Assembly: GCA_019241495.1 (NCBI GenBank)
Contig: JAFAWZ010000241.1
Coordinates: 1-12,594 of the forward strand
DNA length: 12,594 nt
Reading direction: 5' to 3'
Source of the DNA: Acidimicrobiales bacterium
GTDB lineage: Bacteria; Actinomycetota; Acidimicrobiia; Acidimicrobiales; Palsa-688
The notes under the pieces are model-generated. The model had not been told where the DNA came from, searched no databases, and saw only the letters and a list, made by a program, of their open reading frames with translations. The translations under genes were made by a program, and so were the position numbers. Shown here piece after piece: positions 1-5,029 of the stretch; the stretch's first letter is position 1, and each line of letters opens with the position of its first letter.

Positions 1-402
1 GGTATCGGGCTCCGGTTGGCGGCGGATGACCACCTCCTTGCGGCCCACGCCGGTCGCTACGCCGAACGGCACCCCCTCGGGAACCCAGCCAGCATCCAGG
101 GCGGCATGGGCCAAGCATCGCACGCCGTTGCCGCTCATCTCGGCTTCTGATCCGTCGGCGTTCCACAGACGGAACGAGATGACGGCATCGGCTGAGGTGT
201 CGCGGCCTCCGTCCAATCTGCCGCCGACGATGAGACCGTCGGCCCCGACCCCGGTGTGTCGGTCGCACAGCGCCTTGGCCGGCCCCGGGCCGCCCGGCAG
301 GTCCGCAGTCTCACCGCCGAGCACGACGAGGAAGTCGTTTCCGAGCCCGTGCAGCTTGATCAGCTCCAGCTCCGAGCTCCTGGTGTACCTGGCCGGTGTC
401 AT
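1..402 (-). CDS. dapF: Diaminopimelate epimerase, N-terminal part (cut by the left edge)
   Basis: DapF interconverts LL- and meso-diaminopimelate in the cytoplasm for lysine and peptidoglycan synthesis, using two cysteines as acid and base. The 134 visible residues carry KLHGLGNDF (16-24), CDRHTGVGADGL (46-57) and NADGSEAEMSGNGVRC (81-96). These are the DapF N-terminal signatures; the C-terminal half, with the second catalytic cysteine, lies outside the window. The ATG at 402 overlaps the miaA stop as ATGA, so translation is probably coupled. Oddity: the family signature has Cys before GNG (Cys73 in Haemophilus influenzae, Cys87 in Mycobacterium tuberculosis), but here residue 90 is Ser (codon AGC); the only nearby Cys is residue 96. 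It may be a lineage-typical variant, a DapF-like enzyme of other specificity, or a sequence error. Family assignment is firm; activity is uncertain. Confidence 0.93.
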   Translation of the reverse strand, partial: MTPARYTRSSELELIKLHGLGNDFLVVLGGETADLPGGPGPAKALCDRHTGVGADGLIVGGRLDGGRDTSADAVISFRLWNADGSEAEMSGNGVRCLAHAALDAGWVPEGVPFGVATGVGRKEVVIRRQPEPDT

Positions 403-1307
403 GGGTGCATCCAGTCTCCCAGGATCTGAGGGATGACGGCGAGTGGGTTGTCGACCGCCCCGTACCAGCTGATGCGGGGATCGCGCCGCCACCACACCCG
501 CTGGCGCCGGGAGAACGCCCGGCTTCGGCGGTCGGCCCGGTCCACTGCCTCCTCCAACGTGGCGTGGCCCTCCAGATGCTCGAGAATCTCCTTGTACCCG
601 AGCGCTTGGCGAGCGGTCCGCGACAAGCATTTCTCCCGCAGCGCCTCGACCTCGCCGACCAAACCGGCCTGCACCATGGCTCGGAGACGGCGCTGGATGC
701 GCCCGGCCACGGCCGACCTGGGCAGCCACAACCCGGCCATGCGCCAACGATCGGCCGAGTCAGGGAAGGCGGCGATGCCCGGCCCGTAGCTCGAGAACGG
801 CCTCCCGCTGCCGAGCGTCACCTCTAGGGCACGCACGATGCGCCGCCGGTTGCCCGGGTCGATGCGGATGGCCGCATCGGGATCGGCGGACCGGAGCCGC
901 CGGTACAAGCGGGCCGTGTCGGGGTCCTGATCCAGCTGGCGGGCCGTGTCGGGAAACCGCCCCGGGGGCTCCAGGCCGTCGACGACAGCCTGGAAGTACA
1001 GGCCCGTACCTCCAACCAGAAGGGCCCGATGGCCCCGCCGCTCGATCCCATCGAGGGCATGGCGGGCGGCCGCCGACCACCGGGTGAGACTCCATTCCTC
1101 GCCGGGTTCGACCAAGTCGATGAGGTGGTGAGGCACCGCGCCCTGTTCCTCGATGCTCGGTTTGGCCGTGCCGATGTCCATCCCCCGATAGACCTGCATG
1201 GAGTCGACGGTGACGATCTCCACGTCCCCTAGCCGGCTCGCGATCTCGAAGGCGACCGCCGACTTCCCAGATGCAGTACAGCCGACGAGCGCCAGGTGGC
1301 GGATCAC
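399..1307 (-). CDS. miaA: tRNA dimethylallyltransferase MiaA
   Basis: MiaA transfers a dimethylallyl group to N6 of A37 in tRNAs reading UNN codons, making i6A, the substrate of MiaB encoded just upstream. From the GTG at 1307 the protein has 302 residues, normal for the family. It begins MIRHLALVG and has the P-loop GCTASGKS (9-16), DSMQVYRGMDIGTAKP (35-50), HHLIDLVEP (60-68), GGTGLYFQAVVDGL (99-112), and a C-terminal RAFSRRQRVWWRRDP segment for tRNA and substrate binding. The frame stays open 61 codons further upstream, but that part runs into the miaB coding region and is not MiaA-like, so I place the start at 1307; only a weak AAGG precedes it. The gene follows miaB after 52 bases and overlaps dapF by four, so the three are likely one operon. 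Confidence 0.93.
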   Translation of the reverse strand: MIRHLALVGCTASGKSAVAFEIASRLGDVEIVTVDSMQVYRGMDIGTAKPSIEEQGAVPHHLIDLVEPGEEWSLTRWSAAARHALDGIERRGHRALLVGGTGLYFQAVVDGLEPPGRFPDTARQLDQDPDTARLYRRLRSADPDAAIRIDPGNRRRIVRALEVTLGSGRPFSSYGPGIAAFPDSADRWRMAGLWLPRSAVAGRIQRRLRAMVQAGLVGEVEALREKCLSRTARQALGYKEILEHLEGHATLEEAVDRADRRSRAFSRRQRVWWRRDPRISWYGAVDNPLAVIPQILGDWMHP

Positions 1308-1359
1308 CAGCCTTGGTCGTTTCGTAAGACCAGGCGGGGTGCCCTCAGAAGCTGTCTTC

Positions 1360-2826
1360 TCAGGAGGCCACCACAGGGATGTGGGTGCGGTGGGTGGGCC
1401 GCCCGGTGATCGCGACGAGGTCGCCGACCAGGAAATGAGGCGCCGCTCGCACGATGCGCACGTCGGCCCACGTGCCTGCGGGCAGGGCACCTGCCTGGAC
1501 TGGCACGTGCACCAGCTTGCCCTGGGCCGTCCGGCCGCTCACCGTCCCGGGGTCGCGCTTGGACGGGCCCTCCACCAGGATCTCCTCGACCTGCCCGACG
1601 CGGGCCTGGTGCCTGGCCAGGGCCGACCGCTCCACCACGACGCGCAGCCGCTCGAAGCGCTCCGCCGCCACCTCGGGCGGGATCATCAGGTCGGTCCACC
1701 CGGCCGACTCGGTACCCGGCCGGGGTGAATAGATGAACGTGTAGGCGCTGTCGTAGCGAGCTTCGGCGACGACCTCGAGCGTCTGGTCGAAGTCCTCCTC
1801 CGATTCTCCGGGGAAGGCCACGATGATGTCGGTGGTAACCGCCAGGTCCGGCACCGCAGCCCGGGTCGCGGCCAGTCGCTCCAAGTAGCGCTCGGCGGTG
1901 TAGCCGCGGTGCATGCGGGCCAGCACCCGGTCGCTCCCCGACTGGAGGGGCAGGTGCAGATGGGGGCAGACGGCGGGCTCAGTCGCCATGGCCTCGATGG
2001 TCTCGGGACGCAGATCCTTCGGGTGCGGGCTGGTGAAGCGCACCCGGCGAATGCCCTCCACCCGCGCCATGGCGCGCAGGAGGTCGGCAAAGAGCGGGCG
2101 GGCCCGCGGCCGATCAGCGCCCGCCCAATCGGGGCCGGTGAGCGACCGGTGATCTCGCCAGTCCGGTGCTTGGCGCAGGGCGGTGGTCAGGTCGCGCCCG
2201 TACGAGTTGACGTTCTGGCCGAGCAGGGTGACCTCGACTGTACCGGTGGCCGCCCGTGCCGCGACCTCCGCGACCAACTCGCCGAAGGGTCGGCTCACCT
2301 CCGAGCCGCGTACCGACGGGACGATGCAGAAGGCGCAGTTGTTGTCGCAGCCGATCTGGATGGTGACCCACGCGCTCCACGCCTGGTCGCGCCGCACCGG
2401 TAGGGCGGACGGGAACTCGGCGCCCTCGTCCCCCGGGCCGTCGAGCACTTCGAGGACCGGCCGGTCGGTCACGCGGGCCCGTCGAAGCAGATCGGCGGCC
2501 TGCCCGGTGTTGTGCGTGCCCCACACCGCGTCGACCCACGGGGCTCGCTCCTGGATGACGTGGCGGTCTTTCTGGGCCAGACATCCCCCCACCGCGATCT
2601 GCAGGTCGGGGCGGTGGTCCTTCAAAGTCTTCAAGTGGCCCAAGTGGCCGTAGAGCTTGTTGTCGGCGTTCTCCCGGATGCAGCAGGTGTTGAGCACGAT
2701 GACGTCGGCCTCGTCGGGGCTGTCACACGGCTCCAGACCGTCAGCTTCCAAGAGACCGGCGATACGCCCGGAGTCGTGCTCGTTCATCTGGCACCCGAAG
2801 GTCCGGACGTAGTAGCGGCGGGACAC
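1360..2826 (-). CDS. miaB: tRNA-2-methylthio-N6-dimethylallyladenosine synthase MiaB
   Basis: A radical-SAM methylthiotransferase that converts i6A37 to ms2i6A37 in tRNA, using two [4Fe-4S] clusters. The 488 residues show the N-terminal cluster domain (FGCQMNEHDSG with Cys12, NTCCIREN with Cys48, GGCLAQ with Cys82), the radical-SAM motif GCDNNCAFC (Cys160, Cys164, Cys167), LLGQNVNSYG (201-210), FTSPHPKD (264-271), and a C-terminal TRAM domain (about 415-475). The GTG at 2826 is the only possible start before the conserved YYVRTFGCQMN, because an in-frame TAG sits nine bases upstream (2833-2835). A stretch of about 25-30 residues between NSYGRDL and PLFADLL (213-244), rich in Arg, Asp and Trp, looks like an insertion relative to the usual family. 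It lies downstream of recA and upstream of miaA. Confidence 0.96.
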   Translation of the reverse strand: MSRRYYVRTFGCQMNEHDSGRIAGLLEADGLEPCDSPDEADVIVLNTCCIRENADNKLYGHLGHLKTLKDHRPDLQIAVGGCLAQKDRHVIQERAPWVDAVWGTHNTGQAADLLRRARVTDRPVLEVLDGPGDEGAEFPSALPVRRDQAWSAWVTIQIGCDNNCAFCIVPSVRGSEVSRPFGELVAEVAARAATGTVEVTLLGQNVNSYGRDLTTALRQAPDWRDHRSLTGPDWAGADRPRARPLFADLLRAMARVEGIRRVRFTSPHPKDLRPETIEAMATEPAVCPHLHLPLQSGSDRVLARMHRGYTAERYLERLAATRAAVPDLAVTTDIIVAFPGESEEDFDQTLEVVAEARYDSAYTFIYSPRPGTESAGWTDLMIPPEVAAERFERLRVVVERSALARHQARVGQVEEILVEGPSKRDPGTVSGRTAQGKLVHVPVQAGALPAGTWADVRIVRAAPHFLVGDLVAITGRPTHRTHIPVVAS

Positions 2827-2829
2827 GAC

Positions 2830-2840
2830 CTCCTATTGTA
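2830..2840 (-). promoter_or_regulatory. Candidate -10 box and Shine-Dalgarno for miaB
   Basis: Read on the minus strand, TACAAT (2840-2835) is followed by AGGAGG and then the GTG start at 2826. The hexamer fits an actinobacterial -10 element, and transcription starting 6-8 bases after it would begin within about two bases of the GTG, giving an almost leaderless message. The AGGAGG would be only two bases from the GTG, too close for normal use, so it is either unused or acts on read-through RNA from recA. I see no good -35 box. Weak prediction. Confidence 0.35.
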
Positions 2841-2975
2841 CGAACAGAAGGCGGACCGGCGATTTTGTTACGTGGACTGCGGCTTGTAACGCGGGCGGCG
2901 CTGCTCGAAACCTTGAGAACTTCGATCCACTGTCATCTCCCCCTCTCCGAGAGGGCGGAGACCGTGGGGCTCTTT

Positions 2976-3003
2976 TTGAGTTGTTCGACTTGAGTTGTTC
3001 GAC
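2976..3003. repeat. Perfect 14-bp tandem duplication
   Basis: The unit TTGAGTTGTTCGAC occurs twice head to tail (2976-2989 and 2990-3003). It is non-coding and AT-richer than its surroundings. Most simply it is a slippage or repair duplication; no binding-site function can be assigned. Confidence 0.9.
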
Positions 3004-3045
3004 TCGCACCGGGAGATGCCTGCCCCGCCCCTGCGGTCCTCAGCA

Positions 3046-3183
3046 CCTGCGACCGGACTTGTCTTGGACGAAGAGGAGGCGACGGCATCTCACCCTGCTT
3101 CGAACGGCCCAGTGCCGCCAAGGAGTGTTCTGCCATGGCAGTGATGCCGCCGCCTCCTTTCCGTTACTCAATCCGGTCGCAGG
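3046..3183. repeat. Nested inverted repeats (138 bp) immediately downstream of recA
   Basis: Outer arms are a perfect 12-bp pair, CCTGCGACCGGA (3046-3057) and its complement (3172-3183). Inside lie arms of 15 bp with one mismatch, GGAGGCGACGGCATC (3075-3089) against 3143-3157. Between the inner arms is the 12-bp palindrome CTGCCATGGCAG (3130-3141). The right outer arm ends three bases before the recA stop codon (minus-strand orientation), so a recA transcript would fold here straight after translation ends. It could be a transcript-end or RNA-stability structure, or a palindromic intergenic repeat element. No T-run follows on the minus strand. Confidence 0.7.
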
Positions 3184-3186
3184 CAC

Positions 3187-4239
3187 TCAGTCGTCGAGGC
3201 TGATCGGTTCGTCGTCCCTCGGGTCGGCTCCGATGGGGACATCCCCGCCAGGCACATCCACCAGACCCACCGCCTGGCGAACCTTCTCGGAGATCTCGAT
3301 CATCACCTCGAGGTTCTCGGCCAGGAAGGTCTTGGCGTTCTCCCGGCCCTGGCCCAGCTGCTCGCCCTCGTAGGTGTACCAGGCGCCCGACTTCTTGACG
3401 ATGCCGAGCTCGACGGCTACGTCGATGAGCGATCCCTCCCGGCTGATGCCCTTCCCGTACATGATGTCGAACTCGGCCTGGCGGAAAGGGGGACTGCACT
3501 TGTTCTTGACCACCTTGACCCGGGTGCGGTTGCCCACCACCTCGGCTCCGTCCTTGATGGACTCGATGCGACGGATGTCGAGCCGAACCGACGAGTAGAA
3601 CTTGAGGGCCCGGCCGCCCGGGGTGGTCTCGGGGCTCCCGAACATCACTCCGATCTTCTCCCGCAGCTGGTTGATGAAGATGGCGATGGTGTTCGAGCGG
3701 TTCAAGGTAGCGGTGAGCTTGCGCAGCGCCTGGGACATGAGCCGGGCCTGCAGCCCGACATGTGAGTCGCCCATGTCACCCTCGATCTCGGCCCGGGGCG
3801 TGAGAGCCGCCACCGAGTCGATGACGATCACGTCGAGGGCACCCGAGCGGATCAACATGTCCGCGATCTCGAGCGCCTGCTCCCCCGTATCGGGCTGCGA
3901 GATGAGCAGATCGTCGACGTTCACCCCGATGGCCCGGGCATATATGGGGTCCATGGCGTGCTCGGCGTCGATGTAGGCACAGATCCCCCCGTTACGCTGC
4001 GCCTCTCCCACCACGTGCATGGCCAAGGTCGATTTGCCCGAGGACTCGGGACCGTAGATCTCCACCACCCGACCCCGGGGCAGCCCACCTATGCCGAGCG
4101 CAATGTCCAAGGACAGGGCCCCGGTCGGGATGGCCTCGATCTGCATGTCGAGGTTCTCGCCCATCTTCATGATGGCGCCCTTGCCGAACTGCTTCTCTAT
4201 CTGCCCCATGGCCATCTCAAGGGCCTTATCTCGTTCCAC
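3187..4239 (-). CDS. recA: Recombinase RecA
   Basis: RecA forms ATP-dependent filaments on single-stranded DNA, drives strand exchange and triggers LexA self-cleavage in the SOS response. From the GTG at 4239 it has 350 residues (E. coli 353): N-terminal MERDKALEMAMGQIEKQFGK, Walker A GPESSGKST (63-71), the DAEHA motif (91-95), Walker B DVIVIDS (136-142), loop L2 GSPETTPGGRALKFY (201-215), and an acidic C-terminus ending DDEPISLDD. There is no intein. The frame is open 21 codons further upstream, but the conserved N-terminus and a GAGAGGA ribosome-binding site support 4239. It is transcribed divergently from the ECF sigma gene and has a LexA-type box in its promoter. The next gene on its strand is miaB; recX is missing from the usual place. 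Confidence 0.98.
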   Translation of the reverse strand: MERDKALEMAMGQIEKQFGKGAIMKMGENLDMQIEAIPTGALSLDIALGIGGLPRGRVVEIYGPESSGKSTLAMHVVGEAQRNGGICAYIDAEHAMDPIYARAIGVNVDDLLISQPDTGEQALEIADMLIRSGALDVIVIDSVAALTPRAEIEGDMGDSHVGLQARLMSQALRKLTATLNRSNTIAIFINQLREKIGVMFGSPETTPGGRALKFYSSVRLDIRRIESIKDGAEVVGNRTRVKVVKNKCSPPFRQAEFDIMYGKGISREGSLIDVAVELGIVKKSGAWYTYEGEQLGQGRENAKTFLAENLEVMIEISEKVRQAVGLVDVPGGDVPIGADPRDDEPISLDD

Positions 4240-4246
4240 CGCAGTG

Positions 4247-4253
4247 TCCTCTC
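4247..4253 (-). promoter_or_regulatory. Ribosome-binding site of recA
   Basis: Read on the minus strand, GAGAGGA lies seven bases before the GTG at 4239. It decides the start against the longer open frame beginning at 4302. Confidence 0.65.
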
Positions 4254-4343
4254 TGATTCGCTTCAATCGGTACGGGCTGACCCTACGCAGGGGGTGTGAC
4301 ATCGAGTCACGCGGAGAACTCCACGCGTGTAACTACGCTTCGG

Positions 4344-4367
4344 AGCATACACCCAAACGTGTGTTCG
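4344..4367 (-). promoter_or_regulatory. LexA (SOS) box overlapping the recA promoter
   Basis: On the minus strand CGAACACACGTTTG (4367-4354) matches the Gram-positive SOS consensus CGAACRNRYGTTYC at 13 of 14 positions; the core is GAAC-N4-GTTT, one base from the palindromic GAAC-N4-GTTC. Four bases further on is TATGCT (4349-4344), a plausible -10 box, so LexA bound here would cover the -35/-10 region. That places the start of transcription near 4337 and gives a leader of roughly 100 bases. The -35 is not recognisable. This is the expected arrangement for a LexA-repressed recA. Confidence 0.7.
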
Positions 4368-4394
4368 TATGGGGGACCCCAAATGGTAGATCCC

Positions 4395-4422
4395 GGAACC
4401 TGGAGAGAAGCCCATGCGTATG
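4395..4422 (+). promoter_or_regulatory. Candidate ECF-type promoter of the sigma factor gene
   Basis: GGAACC (4395-4400), a 16-base spacer and CGTATG (4417-4422) resemble ECF promoters such as GGAAC/TGAAAC-N16-CGTA. Transcription would begin about 4428-4430, at or next to the GTG start of the sigma gene at 4430, so the message may be leaderless. The match suggests that the sigma factor drives its own operon; this is an inference from pattern only. Confidence 0.5.
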
Positions 4423-4429
4423 AGTAGAC

Positions 4430-5029
4430 GTGAGCCCGCTCGGCGTAGCGTTTGACGTGGACGGAGAACCGACGCCGAGCGGGGGGACCGCCGCGGTGCC
4501 GCCCCAGGCCGGCACCGAATCCAGCACTCCGGAGCCCGATCCGGAGCCGAACCGCCAGGCCACCACTTGGGACGACGTCTACCTGGCCCAGCGTGACCAG
4601 CTGGTCCGCCTGGCCTACCTGATCACGGGTTCTCAGGCGGTGGCCGAGGACCTGGTGCAAGACACCTTTCTGCGGGTGATGGCCAAGATCCGGGCGGACG
4701 CCAACCCGGGCCCCTACCTGCGGCGCAGCGTGGTCAACGCGTGCTACTCATGGCACCGGCGAAGCTGGCGGGAGGTCCGCTCCGACGCCGAAGACCGACT
4801 GGCGGACCGCCCCGACAGCCGAGCAGACGGCAGGGAGGAAGGCGGATCGGTGGAGATGTGGGACGCCCTGTCCCGCCTGGCGCCCCGGCGGCGCACCATG
4901 CTGGTCCTGCGCTTCTACCTGGACATGACCGAAGCCGATGTGGCGGCCGCCCTCGGCTGCCGGGTGGGGACGGTGAAGTCCACCACCCATCGGGCCTTGA
5001 GCGAGTTGAAAAGGATGCTGGGTCGATGA
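4430..5029 (+). CDS. ECF RNA polymerase sigma factor, SigE family (TIGR02983-like)
   Basis: A group 4 sigma factor that would direct RNA polymerase to its own regulon. The 199-residue product has a sigma-2 region (about 48-112, with YLAQRDQLVRLAYLITGS and AEDLVQDTFLRVM) and a sigma-4 helix-turn-helix (about 145-195, with RRRTMLVLRFYLDMTEADVA and GCRVGTVKSTTHRALSELKR). Sequence style matches the actinobacterial SigE family. Residues 1-46 are a Pro/Glu/Thr-rich extension. The GTG at 4430 has no Shine-Dalgarno but lies where a leaderless transcript from the upstream ECF-like promoter would begin; an in-frame GTG at 4496, ten bases after a G-rich stretch, would shorten the protein by 22 residues and is a real alternative. 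Its TGA overlaps the next gene's ATG, so the two are coupled and probably form a sigma/regulator pair. Confidence 0.92.
   Translation: MSPLGVAFDVDGEPTPSGGTAAVPPQAGTESSTPEPDPEPNRQATTWDDVYLAQRDQLVRLAYLITGSQAVAEDLVQDTFLRVMAKIRADANPGPYLRRSVVNACYSWHRRSWREVRSDAEDRLADRPDSRADGREEGGSVEMWDALSRLAPRRRTMLVLRFYLDMTEADVAAALGCRVGTVKSTTHRALSELKRMLGR

Larger units (their letters stand above)
2827..3186. other. 360-bp recA-miaB spacer without a recognisable gene
   Basis: This stretch between the recA stop and the miaB start encodes no protein I recognise; in particular no RecX-like frame is seen. It contains a 14-bp tandem duplication, a nested set of inverted repeats next to the recA stop, a small hairpin (CCCTCT and AGAGGG, 2942-2956) and the putative miaB promoter. 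None of the hairpins is followed by a clear T-run on the minus strand, so a classical intrinsic terminator for recA is not evident. Confidence 0.6.

Noticed and set aside
2942..2963. CCCTCT/AGAGGG hairpin as an intrinsic terminator
   Set aside because: Only six pairs with a three-base loop, and no T-run in the direction of the minus-strand transcripts.
2933..3136. A 67-codon minus-strand frame between recA and miaB, with AAAGGAGG upstream
   Set aside because: The Shine-Dalgarno-like sequence is 16 bases from the ATG and is part of the inverted repeat. The product has no recognisable motif, is not RecX-like, and crosses the tandem duplication.
3187..4239. Possible intein in recA, as in some mycobacteria
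   Set aside because: The RecA sequence is uninterrupted and of normal length (350 residues).
4309..4328. Inverted repeat ACGCG...CGCGT around GGAGAACTCC in the recA leader
   Set aside because: The arms are five bases and the inner part would leave too small a loop. It could be an operator half-site pair, but chance is as likely in this GC-rich DNA.
4741..5025. Upstream extension of the propeller protein frame into the sigma gene
   Set aside because: The extension is low-complexity Arg/Gly/Pro sequence overlapping the real sigma-2/sigma-4 coding region. The ATG at 5026 overlapping the sigma stop is the natural start.
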